A stretch of DNA of 64,000 nucleotides from Globodera rostochiensis (GCA_018350325.1 JAEVLN010000021.1:620001-684000); one strand, 5' to 3'. Positions 22,736 to 31,515 are shown, counted from the stretch's first letter. The notes: a model not told the origin generated them from the letters alone. Numbers and translations: made by a program.

Positions 22736-23496
22736 TTTAAAGGGCAAAATCCCCCGCGTTTGATGATACCCATCTTTCCGGATCCGACAAATCGGGGGTT
22801 GATTAACTGCTTGGCGGTTGGGTCTTGCAAGAGTTTTTTCGTCAGCTCCCGAGTTCCGCTTGGCGACGGGGCATTTTCCGGACGGGGGTTTACCAGTCGT
22901 TCAATTGCCCAAGTCAAATCAAAATCAATAAATTCTCGCCCTGTTGAGGGATTGATGATTTTATCACGCTCATTTACGCCAAACCGCGTTGGGTTTGATT
23001 TTATTATCGACAAAAGCTTCTCCTTCTTGGCCATTATCTCCTGTTTTTTGAGGTCCCTCTTTCTGCTGACTCTTGGCTCAGGGCCAGCTTCCACTTCCTT
23101 TGGCGTAGAAAACTTGGGGCTGCTTATTGCCGCAGGCTCATCATCATCGGCTTCACTGCCACCAATCACAATAGTCTCTTCAACTTCTTCAGGCCCAGGC
23201 TTCAGCTGCACACCCGTTGCAGGGGGCTTGGTCATCAGGCGCATTCCATTGCTGAGTTGGACTTTGACCGGCTTGTCCTTGACCTCTTTGCGAAGCTTTA
23301 AATATCTCCTCAACTGCTGATTGTACTCTGCACTCTTTTCGCTGACGTTTGCCGCCCTCTTTCTCTTTGCCTTTTCAAACTGTTGTTTGACAAACCCAAA
23401 ATTTGTCTGATCGGTGACGTCATCCTCTACTTTCTCTCTCGCCGCAACCAGTCCCTTGTAGTGTTCAATTGGCAGCAGAATTAGTTTGTTGGCCAT
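22720..23496 (-). CDS. Conserved Polinton protein, unknown function
   Basis: 258 residues from ATG at 23,496 (MANKLILLPIEHYKGL). A hydrophobic start with LLPIEHY, then YNQQLRRYLKLRKE and DKPVKVQL, is a pattern I associate with a recurrent Polinton gene next to the integrase and ATPase. The middle is acidic and low-complexity (about residues 115-150). The C-terminal half has FIDFDLTWAIERL and a basic end. No enzymatic motif is seen. A virion or DNA-binding role is plausible but unproven. The start overlaps the end of the preceding gene by 32 bp and its end overlaps the integrase start, so translation of the block must use separate spliced messages or re-initiation. Confidence 0.75.
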   Translation of the reverse strand: MANKLILLPIEHYKGLVAAREKVEDDVTDQTNFGFVKQQFEKAKRKRAANVSEKSAEYNQQLRRYLKLRKEVKDKPVKVQLSNGMRLMTKPPATGVQLKPGPEEVEETIVIGGSEADDDEPAAISSPKFSTPKEVEAGPEPRVSRKRDLKKQEIMAKKEKLLSIIKSNPTRFGVNERDKIINPSTGREFIDFDLTWAIERLVNPRPENAPSPSGTRELTKKLLQDPTAKQLINPRFVGSGKMGIIKRGGFCPLKWKKK

Positions 23497-23860
23497 CTTC
23501 TCGTCCCGAAAGCAAATATCGCGCGGCCTCAATCAATATCGGTGCCAATAGGGGAGCAAACAGTGAACCGCCGGATTGAAGAACCAATTTCCTGGCACTC
23601 TTTTCGCTTCTCGCTCGAGCCAACTTTCGAATAAAGTTCGCAAAGGGGGCAATCTTCTGCTTTTGTTTGTTGTTCAGGCAAAAACTTCCGTTTAAAATAT
23701 TCAAACAGATTTCCACCAACGTCAACAGCTCCTCACACCCGGCTCTGCTTAACAAATGACGTATCTTCTTCTGGGAGGATGTCTTTCCAAGGGTTTTCAA
23801 ATATTCGTAATTTTCCAACACGCGTTGTCCGATCAGCTGTTTCTTTTCTTGTTTAACCAT
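23465..23860 (-). CDS. Conserved small basic Polinton protein
   Basis: 131 residues from ATG at 23,860 (MVKQEKKQLIGQRVLENYEY), which overlaps the stop of the ATPase gene by 8 bp. Lysine- and arginine-rich helices (KKIRHLLSRAGCEELLTLVE, KQKQKIAPFANFIRKLAR) lead to a glycine-rich hydrophobic segment (VLQSGGSLFAPLLAPIL). This helical, GG-Phe-Leu-Pro-Leu-Leu type of small protein recurs in Polintons and adintovirus-like elements, where virion core or membrane-active roles have been suggested. The link is by pattern only. A later ATG is not needed. Confidence 0.7.
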   Translation of the reverse strand: MVKQEKKQLIGQRVLENYEYLKTLGKTSSQKKIRHLLSRAGCEELLTLVEICLNILNGSFCLNNKQKQKIAPFANFIRKLARARSEKSARKLVLQSGGSLFAPLLAPILIEAARYLLSGREDGQQTNSAAN

Positions 23861-24546
23861 TTTTAGAGACAAATATAATTTTTTCGTCGTCCTCCGGAAA
23901 AATGTTTGTCCTCAGTCGTAAAATGTTGTTAGTGTTTGCGTGAAGGGTCACCAACAAATACCCATACGGCTCAGCGCACGCCTGCTTATAAGCGTCGATT
24001 AGAAACCCCTGCTCGCGAGGGAATATTTGAGTGGCCAAATTGCGAATGCTCAACATGTCGTTTGGAGCCCTCATAAGGAAAATGTACTGGGCGTTTGACC
24101 TTGGCACTCTCATTGCCTTGTCGAATAGGTTTTGCGTGAGGAAAATCACCGCAAAGTTGTTATGGTGGGACTTTTTGGTGTACAGGTCGGCCAACTTCTT
24201 CGCGTCAATCTCGCCCATCAGATCGTCGTATACAATGAGAAAGGGTTTTGGCAACTTGTTCAACATTTCGTCTGACGGGGCTCCTGCATGAACGATTATG
24301 CCCTGCCTCTCCAATTCCGGAATCTGCGCAGAGTATTCGCCGTACGCCCAAACTTAATCAGCCAATAAATCTGTGAATCATCAAGCGCTAACCTATTGCC
24401 TTAGGGGGAGGGGCAAACATTTCGTCTGCGCAGCTTAATAGGCGAAGGACCAGTTGGGTTTTGCCCGACGATGAGGGCCCACTGACAATAATCCCGCAGG
24501 GGATCGGAAATTTTAACTCTTGCTCGTTTATTCTCGGATAGTCCAT
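23853..24546 (-). CDS. Polinton genome-packaging ATPase (FtsK/HerA, A32-like)
   Basis: Would drive element DNA into the capsid. ATG at 24,546; exon 1 24,546-24,393, a 40-bp intron 24,392-24,353 (GT-AG), exon 2 24,352-23,853, giving about 217 residues. Walker A is GIIVSGPSSSGKTQLVLRLL (about residues 16-35). Walker B is PFLIVYDDLMGE, followed by FAVIFLTQNLF (sensor-like) and an arginine region MRVPRSNAQYIFLMRAP. Length and motif order fit the Polinton packaging ATPase. The coding frame is complete. Confidence 0.93.
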
Positions 24547-24602
24547 TACAAAAAAGATTAAAATGATTGATTGATTGATCGGCCTCAATTTTAGGTAAGA
24601 AA

Positions 24603-25074
24603 TCAATTTGTGTCTTTCCTCTCCTCTCCGTCCTTTATCACTTCCGTCGGCGGTTGAACTGCCAACACTTGGCCGGCCCCTGCAACAGATTCAGCTTGCC
24701 AAACCTCCGGCTGCCTCAATGGCAGAGTGAACACTTTGTTGCGCGATCTTATTCGAATTTTGGCGTTGTCGCCAAAATCCACTAAAATCAACTTATTGAT
24801 TAGGGCACAGAATAACCCCTTTACCGATCTCGTCAAATGGCACAAAGTGTTCGCCCCCGTTTTTGAGCCGAGTCGAGAAAACTGTAACGCCCTCTGCCTG
24901 AATGAAGTAGTCGAGCTCGACAGTGCCGCTCCTGCAGCGAGAGCAGCGGCCCGGCTGATCCCATGGCACCAAGCGCGGGGTTTTCAGGTGCCGGGGGCAA
25001 TACACAGTCAGACCCATTGTGTTGACGTTGAACTCAATCTCCGGAAACTCCTGCGACGGCCTTGCCCGTTTCAT
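24603..25074 (-). CDS. Zinc-ribbon-like Polinton protein, unknown function
   Basis: ATG at 25,074 (MKRARPSQEFPEIEF); exon 1 25,074-24,825, intron 24,824-24,782 (GT-AG), exon 2 24,781-24,603, giving 142 residues. A potential metal site is visible: YCPRHL, then CSRCRSGTVELDYF, that is C-x2-H and C-x2-C about 20 residues apart. The C-terminus is hydrophilic and ends KDGEERKDTN. The gene lies in the minus-strand block between the ATPase and the PAZ-like gene. A GTG codon in the same frame directly follows a stop at 25,089, so initiation further upstream is ruled out. I do not recognise the family. Confidence 0.65.
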
Positions 25075-25223
25075 TCTCTGCGCCACTCAATAGACTGGAG
25101 TCTGCCAAGTTCGGAAGCTCAAGTAGTCCAAGTAGTTGTGGTCGTCAGACGCTTTATCGCCTCCTTCGGCACTTTCGTCAATGGCTAACAGCTCTAAATA
25201 AAGGGTCAATTCTCGAAATCCCC

Positions 25224-25631
25224 TTAGGTATAAAACTTGCCCAAGGGGTAATATTTGCTGTGGCCTTTGTTGTGGTACTCCACCACACACTTCAACTGAG
25301 GGTAAAGAAGCCGAATTCGGTGTTTTATGTAGAAATATTGGTGGACCTTGACCTCTGGAACAGGAGGGTGGTAGTTTGAGAGGGAAAAATGATGACAAAA
25401 CATGCCAAGAAATCCTTCAAAAGCGTAGGTGTCCGACGCGGATTTTAGTGAAAAATTGCCAAATTTGACGTCCTTTGTTGTGCCGTCACGGCTCAAGTAT
25501 GTTGTTTTGAGTTTTTTGCCGCCCAAGTAGACGGTCGCTTTGTTCACCGCCTCAGGGTTATTTAAATATTCCGCCAAATTTTCCGGCTTACAATTTAACA
25601 ATTTTGACAGGGCGGTAGTTAACGGGATCAT
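25224..25631 (-). CDS. PAZ-domain-like protein carried by the Polinton
   Basis: 135 residues from ATG at 25,631 (MIPLTTALSKLLNCKPENLA). Residues 96-115 read VHQYFYIKHRIRLLYPQLKC, followed by an H and YYPLG near 124-131. This matches, in order and spacing, the end of the Argonaute PAZ domain (YF-x2-K/H-x-I-x-L-x-YP-x-L-x-C, then YLPLE). Residues 34-72 (GGKKLKTTY, DGTTKDVKFGNFSLK, AFEG) fit the preceding PAZ strands (KGLK, RKY, LT, F). No PIWI, MID or RNase III domain is near. PAZ domains hold the 3' end of small RNAs. A second 54-codon frame (25,248-25,087, -1 phase) could be joined by a GT-AG intron that would remove residues 115-131, so an alternative C-terminus is possible. It is the first gene of the minus block. 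Confidence 0.55.
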   Translation of the reverse strand: MIPLTTALSKLLNCKPENLAEYLNNPEAVNKATVYLGGKKLKTTYLSRDGTTKDVKFGNFSLKSASDTYAFEGFLGMFCHHFSLSNYHPPVPEVKVHQYFYIKHRIRLLYPQLKCVVEYHNKGHSKYYPLGKFYT

Positions 25632-25926
25632 CTTAAACAAATGAAGAATAAAAAGTTTGACGAAAATCAATAAGTGCTTGGGTGTTTACTTTTGAATTTG
25701 CTTTTCCCGCCTTTTTCTCTCTCTCTATGGCCCTCAACACCTACGTACTCTCTACCTCTCTCTCTCTCTCTCTCTATTAAGAGGCGAATGGGCGGGGCGT
25801 TTATTTCGTAACGCAAATGTCTGGAGGTCCCTGCGAGCTAACACCTTTATTTCTTTGTCCCTTTTCCCCCAAACATTTTTGCAGATCATTTTACGCGAAA
25901 GTCATTATTTTTGTCATCTTTTATTC
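25632..25926. promoter_or_regulatory. Divergent intergenic region with CT microsatellites
   Basis: The minus-strand block (PAZ-like to integrase) and the plus-strand capsid block start from here. It contains (CT)n tracts at about 25,712-25,727 and 25,748-25,775 flanking CTACGTACTC. It is the only sizeable non-coding gap in the Polinton core and probably holds the promoters of both blocks. No specific factor site can be named. Confidence 0.6.
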
Positions 25927-26409
25927 ATGGCTCCTAAAAGACAAAATGAACAATTTCTGGAGGAAAGCCAAAGTAATTTCAAAATTTATAAATCGTCATA
26001 ACCAACGAAAGTGACGGTATTCTAAGATCGCAGGCCTTGCGATTTATTCACTTCAGGCGAGGAAAAGAGCCAGCCAAGTGTGTTTGACTACCCAACCATC
26101 TTTTGGAAGCTCGCTCGACCAAAGGTAAGAGAGCCCCCTGCCAAATAACTTAAACTTAAACTTTTCCCCTTTTAGTATGGCATCTTCACGTTTATGTGCA
26201 AGGATTGCCAAAACGCCAATTTCCTGCTGGGCGACCGCCGTTTCATGCTGTCTCCCCAAAATGGCGAGGGCCGTTTGGAGTTCACCCAAACTTTCTGCCG
26301 CGACTGTGCCAAGCTGAACTTTGACTGCACGGACTTGATCATGAAGCACCAAAAGAGGGACGCCCCGACAAAGAACGGACACTATCACCCGTACACAGGC
26401 GGGAAGTGA
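25927..26409 (+). CDS. Cysteine-pair Polinton protein, unknown function
   Basis: ATG at 25,927; exons 25,927-25,972, 26,027-26,124 and 26,176-26,409 join in phase (GT-AG introns), giving 125 residues. A possible zinc ribbon is formed by FMCKDCQNANFLL and TFCRDCAKLNFDC. The rest includes FDYPTIFWKLARPKYGIFTF. It is first in the capsid block, 32 bp upstream of the minor capsid start, so a late or virion role is plausible. I do not recognise the family. Confidence 0.65.
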
Positions 26410-26441
26410 TTTCACTTGATCATTTTGTCTATTTGTTAAAA

Positions 26442-28294
26442 ATGAGCAACTCCTTTTTTGTAATTTTACCCAGCAATACGCCTGGGTTTGTTGGAAATAA
26501 AACGAATAAATTCAAAGTCCATTTGCCAAAGAAATTGGTGTTTGAAGGGTCGGGGTGGATGGTGGGAATGTCTGGCATAATTTATCCCAACAGGTAGGCC
26601 AATTGGGCAAGAGCTTTTAGCCAATTACCTTTAAGTTGGGCAACAGTGGGCACCCTTGAGAAACAATACGTGATTGTTCATCTGCGCGATGGCCGCAAAT
26701 ATAGGTTCAGAGTGCCAAGCGGGAGTTTTCTTTCGCCACAACAACTTGAGCGTGGAATCCATCATGGCATGATATCCGAGATGGAACGGTTGATGACGCG
26801 GAAAAGGGCAGCTCTTGTAGAAGAGGAAGGAGAGCTTTTTGACCTAGAAGTCGTTGAGGAAGAGCAAGGCGTCGAACCCCCGGGCGAAGCCCCTCTCCTG
26901 CCTCTGAGAAATGAGACTGCAACCCAAGAGAGGGAGCGTGCCCAAAAGGAGCAAAAAGAGAGACTTGCGTACGAAAAAGAAAATGACAGGCTGCGGCGTT
27001 TGGAGGAAGACCGTAAAGAGAAAGAGCGGCTGCAGCGGGTGGAGGAAGACCGTAAAGAGAAAGATAGGCTTGAAAATGAGCGAAAGGCCAAGAGACAGAA
27101 ATGGCTAGAGGATGGCCGCAAAGAGACTGAGAGACAACGGCTAGAGGCTGCGCGTAAGGAGACAGAGAGGTTACAGCGGATAGAGAATGCGCCGAAAGAG
27201 AATGAGCGGAAAGAGAAAGAGCGGAAGGAGAATGAGCGGAAGGAGAATGAGCGGAAAGAGAATGAACGGAAGGAGAATGAGCGGAAAGAGAATGAGCGGA
27301 AGGAGAAAGAGCGGAAGGAGAATGAGCGGAAAGAGAATGAGCGGAAAGAGAATGAGCGGAAAGAGAATGAGCGGAAAGAGAATGAGCTGAAGGAGAGCGA
27401 GAGAGTTGGCAAGCTAAAACAAGAGAGCGCCAGCCAAGACAAAAATAAAGAAGAAGAGAGAATGCGGCGAGATCAAGAAAGACAATTTAAACTGCGAGAG
27501 CTCGAGCTTCTCAAGGAGTTGAAACCGTATAGGGGTGGATGGATGCGCCTAGTGCAGGGCAAAGACCCAACCCCCGATGTCCATTATCTGCACGAAAAAG
27601 ATGAATACCACTTTGCCAACGCAGTTGATAAATATCGGATTTATCACCCAGAGCTGCCCTGGGATCTGCCGGCGTTTAACCCGTCCGCCCAAATTCAGCG
27701 GAACATCGCAGAGTTCAAAGGGTTGTTTGAACGCGAAGTGTACGACGAAAACTATGGGTCAAAAACGCGAGAGGAAAAAGAAGAGCTGCTTGTGCTAGTC
27801 AAAGGATTCCGTTTCTATTATATGGAGGATATTGGCAGATTTATGCTGAAAATCTTCGACAACAAAATTTCGCATATCACGTTGACCGATCAGTTGGCCT
27901 ACGTACTTGGCTATGAGCAGGAACAGCAGATCCTAAACGAGGATCTCGCCAAATATTCGGTTGATTTGGGCGGCGGCGTGAGCCATTTGTGTATCTACCT
28001 TAACAGTGGGATCATTGAAAGCATGATTTTCGGCAATACTTTTGCCAATCTCCTCCAAGTGATTGCCGTTGAAGGCAAATCAGGGAGCGTGGTTGAGAAA
28101 GATTTCCAGACCCCTTTATTTCATAAAATAATCGCCCGCGAGGTGGATGTTTTGGATGTTGAGATTCGAACACTGACCGGCCGGTATGTGCACTTACTTC
28201 TAAGGCCCTTTTTTAAATCTATTTTAGGGAAGTTCCATTTGATTTTGGGCAAGTAGTTTTGACGCTTCAGTTTAAAAAGGTTCTGACCTTTTGA
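26442..28294 (+). CDS. Polinton minor capsid protein (penton) with a charged insertion
   Basis: Forms the capsid vertices. ATG at 26,442 (MSNSFFVILPSNTPGF); exons 26,442-26,593, 26,636-28,183 and 28,228-28,294 join in phase, giving about 588 residues. The start (LPSNTPG, FKVHLPKKLVFEGSGWMVGM, IIYPN then W) and the end (ITLTDQLAYVLGYE, VSHLCIYLNSGI, VPFDFGQVVLTLQF) are the single-jelly-roll minor capsid pattern. Between them, from about residue 150 to 340, is an insertion rich in K, E, R and N, with about 13 ERKEN-type units at 27,191-27,385. It would form a long charged helix or coiled coil at the vertex, perhaps a spike or tether. The family is usually about half this length. The frame is intact. 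Confidence 0.9.
27191..27385 (+). repeat. 15-bp coding minisatellite in the penton gene
   Basis: About 13 units close to GAGCGGAAAGAGAAT, coding for ERKEN/ERKEK. All changes keep the frame and mostly swap AAG/AAA or AAT/AAA, which suggests recent expansion with coding constraint. Confidence 0.92.
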
Positions 28295-28297
28295 AAA

Positions 28298-28816
28298 ATG
28301 GTTCGTGTAATATTCGACGGCTCCAACTTGCGGCTGGACCAGTTTTATCAGCAAACAGGCAGCGGACCTATAGCCTACTTTGAGGGATTGCCGACTTTTC
28401 AACGGGGATACGGGTACTTTTTGGGGGTCCCTCGCCAAAAAGGGGCAGGAGTTGGGGCTGTTCTGCGAAATTTGTGGCGCTACCTGCGCCCCATGATCTC
28501 TGCTGCTAAGCCTTACGCTGCAAATATTGCTACTGAACTTGGCAAGGAGGGGCTCGAAACTGGTGCGCGAGTCCTCAGCCAAGTCTCGAAAGGCGGCGAC
28601 ATTAAGGAAGCTCTGTTGGCGGAGGGAAAAGAGGGGGCGAAAAAGCTGCTGGACAAGGCCTCCTCATCACTACAAAAGGGCAGGGGTAAACGAAAGAGGA
28701 GAGGGAAGAAGACAAAAGCGGAGATCATTTTGAAGCCTTTTGACGTTGTTGGACAAACTGTCCCCCAGAGAGCTCTTTTAAAAAAGAAGCGATTTGATTC
28801 CCTCGGTTATTATTAA
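28298..28816 (+). CDS. Polinton basic virion core-like protein
   Basis: 172 residues from ATG at 28,298, 3 bp after the penton stop. The start (FDGSNLRLDQFYQQTGSG) and the GLPTFQRGYGYFLG motif precede an LRPMISAAKPYAANIATELG helix region. A strongly basic stretch, KGRGKRKRRGKKTK, lies near residue 130. The Tyr-Gly/QRG-x-G pattern followed by repeated helices and a basic tail is typical of the adenovirus pX/core-like protein found in Polintons and adintoviruses. It probably condenses DNA or lines the capsid. Assignment is by pattern and position. Confidence 0.7.
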   Translation: MVRVIFDGSNLRLDQFYQQTGSGPIAYFEGLPTFQRGYGYFLGVPRQKGAGVGAVLRNLWRYLRPMISAAKPYAANIATELGKEGLETGARVLSQVSKGGDIKEALLAEGKEGAKKLLDKASSSLQKGRGKRKRRGKKTKAEIILKPFDVVGQTVPQRALLKKKRFDSLGYY

Positions 28817-28830
28817 TTGTTTGCTTTGTA

Positions 28831-30218
28831 ATGTTGTATAAAAAAGTGGATGTTGCGAGTGCGGAGGTGGCAAATGCGGGGCTAGACTTTTTTACGACTC
28901 CCCCAACAAACTGCGCAGTGTCAAACTCAAGCTATCGGGAATATTTGACCTTGAACCCGATAACCTCTAGGCCTTTTCATTTTAAGGTAATCGATAAATT
29001 TGTCTTTGCGTACTCAATAGCTAATAAAATTTAGATTCACCCAATAACCAGTTATATTGATCTGAGCAAGGTCTTTGTGTTCACTGAGTTTAAGATCAAA
29101 AAGATTGCCGAAGATGGATTGCTTAATAATATTGGGTCGTCTGACTCGGTTGGGCTAATCCAAATGCCCGGGGCAACCTTTATTCGAAACTTGAAAGTGC
29201 ATATCAACCAGCGAGAGGTGTACGACTCCAACCAGTTGTACAGCTACAAGGTGTACCTCGACACGGAACTCAGTTATCCGATTGCTGCAAAGGATGCCTA
29301 TTTTGGCGTGGCTGGCTATTTTCGCGACACTGACCTTTCTAAGGCCAATGATAAGCGAAGGAAGCCGTTGGCTGAAAGCAAGGCCTATCAAACAATCAGC
29401 AAGTTGAGTGCCGATATATTCAACCAAGACTTGTATATGATTAGCAATGTCGAGATTGACATTGAGCTCGCGCTGCAGTCTGACGATTTTATGCTGCACC
29501 AAGAAAAAGAAAAAGATAAATTTGTTTTGGAAATTTCCGACTGCCGGCTGATTGTGAAAACTGTCGATCTAATGGACGGGCTGAGTTTGGACATTGCAAG
29601 GAAGCTGGATGTTGAGCCGGCCAGATTTGGGATTCGCAAATCGTTTATGAAGTCCCTGTTCATTACCGGAGGTCCGATACGACTTTTCTGCGAATTTGTT
29701 CACGGAGGAAGTGCCAAGAAGGGTCATCATCGGGCTAGTCGCCAATCAGAACTACATTGGCCATAAACAAAAGAACCCCTTTTTCTTTAATCACCATAAC
29801 GTAAGAACCAATTAAAAACTTGCTCAAGCGTTTGCCTTTTTAGGTTAGGGACATTGAACTGACGGCCTCTGGCAGAACATACCCCCAATACCCTTACAAT
29901 TTGGACTACAAAAACAACAATTATGCAAGGGCCTATCATGACGCGCAGGAACACCTCGGCCTTGCTTGTACAACCGAAAGCAACGGCCTCAGCTACAGCA
30001 TGTTCAAGACGGCTTTTTGCCTTTATGTCTTTCAAATGACCAACTCGCAGGAAGACTCGCCTGGCTTTGAGCTGATCAAGGAGGGATGCACTGCGGTGAA
30101 CATTCGATTTTCCGAGCCTGTTCCCCCCGAGGGCGTCACCTTAATAGCCTACGGAGAGGCCGACGGCCTCATTCTAATTGATCGTAATAGATCAATTACA
30201 AGTGACCTGTCCTTATGA
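28831..30218 (+). CDS. Polinton major capsid protein (double jelly roll), apparent frameshift
   Basis: Builds the capsid shell. ATG at 28,831 (MLYKKVDVASAEV). Exon 1 is 28,831-28,986, exon 2 is 29,035-29,800 and exon 3 is 29,844-30,218, with GT-AG introns. Recognisable parts: DFFTTPPTN, SYIDLSKVFVFTEFKI, VHINQREVYDSNQLYSYKVY, and in the C-terminal half VPRRVIIGLV, NPFFFNHH and GVTLIAYGEADGLI. Near 29,670-29,675 the reading frame changes by one base within what should be continuous protein. No intron or slippery heptamer explains it, and the uncorrected frame stops at 29,766. So this copy is either inactivated by a 1-nt change or carries a sequence error. The stop at 30,218 overlaps the next ATG. 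Confidence 0.85.
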
Positions 30219-30451
30219 AAAACGACAATTACTCCTTGGAAAAAATTATTCAAATGGCCTCATCCCCGCGCGAGGGGGTTGTTCTTTGTTTCCCGGAGGT
30301 GATCGAAAAGTCGCCTATACACTTTGCGCTCTGTCTTCTCTATTTGTTTGGGACTGCAGGGGCTGCAGCCGTTGGGTTTTATTTGTTCTTGCGAGAGAGG
30401 AGAATTCGGCGCCAAAATGGACAACCGGTTCATCGACAAGATTCTCTTTGA
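30215..30451 (+). CDS. Small membrane protein of the Polinton
   Basis: 78 residues. Its ATG overlaps the major capsid stop (ATGA) and its end overlaps the protease start by 35 bp. One hydrophobic segment (about residues 33-57, FALCLLYLFGTAGAAAVGFY) is followed by a basic RERRIRR stretch, which predicts a single-pass membrane protein with its C-terminus on the cytoplasmic side. I do not recognise a family. Small membrane proteins are common among virus-like elements. The tight overlap with two real genes supports it, but it could still be non-functional. Confidence 0.55.
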   Translation: MKNDNYSLEKIIQMASSPREGVVLCFPEVIEKSPIHFALCLLYLFGTAGAAAVGFYLFLRERRIRRQNGQPVHRQDSL

Positions 30452-30902
30452 GAATCCGGCGACAAGGAAATTCTTTATGGGCACCTTCCCTTCGGATGGT
30501 CTGCCAGGGTGTTCAAGATTCCCCTGCAGCTTGATTGTTAATTTGGTAAGTTTTTGCAAAACTATTTATTACGAATTTTATATTAAGGACCGAGCTGGCA
30601 GGCCGGGTTCTCACTGGTGCGCGATTTGGGCCAAGTCGCCAACAGAGGCCTATTTTTTTGATTCTTATGGCGATATGCCAAACTCTTTAATTAAAAAATA
30701 TTTGTCAGAAAAATTTAATAAAATTTATTTTAACAAAAGAATATTTCAGTCAATCTTTTCTAATGTTTGTGGCCATTATGTAATCACTTTTATTTATTTG
30801 ATGTCCGTTGGCTTTGATTTTGAAGTTGTTATGCAAATTTTTAATCGATCAAATAGGCCCGACGAGTTTGTTTATGCCTTTGTAACAAATAGTTTACAAT
30901 AA
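30417..30902 (+). CDS. Polinton cysteine protease (adenain-type)
   Basis: Processes capsid proteins. ATG at 30,417 (MDNRFIDKILFENPATR). Exon 1 is 30,417-30,545. A 42-bp intron at 30,546-30,587 (GTAAGT to AAG) carries no stop and is a multiple of three. Exon 2 is 30,588-30,902, giving about 147 residues. The catalytic set is visible: H in GSHWCAIW, D in FFDSYGDMP, C in SNVCGHYVITF, in adenain order. It ends 17 bp from the converging right-end gene. An AATAAA overlaps the stop region. The frame is intact. Confidence 0.9.
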   Translation: MDNRFIDKILFENPATRKFFMGTFPSDGLPGCSRFPCSLIVNLVSFCKTIYYEFYIKDRAGRPGSHWCAIWAKSPTEAYFFDSYGDMPNSLIKKYLSEKFNKIYFNKRIFQSIFSNVCGHYVITFIYLMSVGFDFEVVMQIFNRSNRPDEFVYAFVTNSLQ

Positions 30903-30919
30903 ATAAATTTTACAAAAGC

Positions 30920-31438
30920 TTAATCTTCCACTGCGGAATACATCAAATAGAAAAAGTTAAACAGACACTCGCGAAGAAATCGGCCGAGGCCCTCAATCCC
31001 GTCATACTTTTCGTAGAATTCGTGAAGTACCCGCTTGCTTGACCCATCTTCCATTTCAAGATGTCCTTTCAACTAAAGCTTAAATTTAATTTTGAATAAC
31101 TGTTTCGGAACAAACCTCTAAACACTCCTCCCACTCGAAGATGTACAATCTGTTCGCCGAGGCCAAAGAACGGATCAGCAAACACCCGCTCATGTGATGG
31201 TCGCGTCTTGACCTAAAATTAGATATAAGCGAGCCAAAAAATTAGCAGACCCGAGCTTTGGCAGCGGGTATATGCAGTCATAAGCCCGCGCAACGCTTTC
31301 GAGAATTGGCAGACAGTCGGCAAGACGAAAATCTTTGGAGGCGTCGCTGTAGTCTGTTTCTGCCATGCTTTCATTTCGCGCAGGAGTAAAGGGACCGTCC
31401 AACAATGGCGGCCTCCCGTCGTCCTCCAAAAATTCCAT
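30920..31438 (-). CDS. Polinton right-end gene, paralogue of the left-end gene
   Basis: ATG at 31,438; exons 31,438-31,251, 31,212-31,116 and 31,072-30,920 join in phase through GT-AG introns, giving about 145 residues. The N-terminus (MEFLEDDGRPPLLDGPFTPA) matches that of the left-end gene (MDFLEDGDMPPILDGPFSPA). The frame is open 28 codons further up to another ATG at 31,522, but the left copy has stops there. The remainder (DCLPILESVARAYDCIYPLP, FEWEECLELKGHLEMED, LGRFLRECLFNFFYLMYS) shows no known domain. The two genes face inward from the two ends, so this is a diverged inner part of the terminal repeat. Function unknown. Confidence 0.65.
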
Positions 31439-31515
31439 TATTCCAATCGTAAAGTCAGCTTTAGATTGTCGCAGCAATGAAGCCAAATCTTTAAGGCTAA
31501 TAAACAATGACAGAA

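Noticed and set aside
26762..27442. 226-codon minus-strand frame with FRSFS repeats
   Set aside because: It is the exact antisense of the ERKEN minisatellite in the penton gene, so its repeat structure is a shadow.
29660..29690. Programmed ribosomal frameshift in the major capsid gene
   Set aside because: No slippery heptamer or obvious downstream structure is present, and Polinton capsid genes are not known to need one.
30546..30587. Treating the 14 in-frame codons in the protease as coding
   Set aside because: The segment has GTAAGT and AAG borders, is AT-rich and interrupts the conserved order before GSHW, so an intron fits better, although reading through cannot be excluded.
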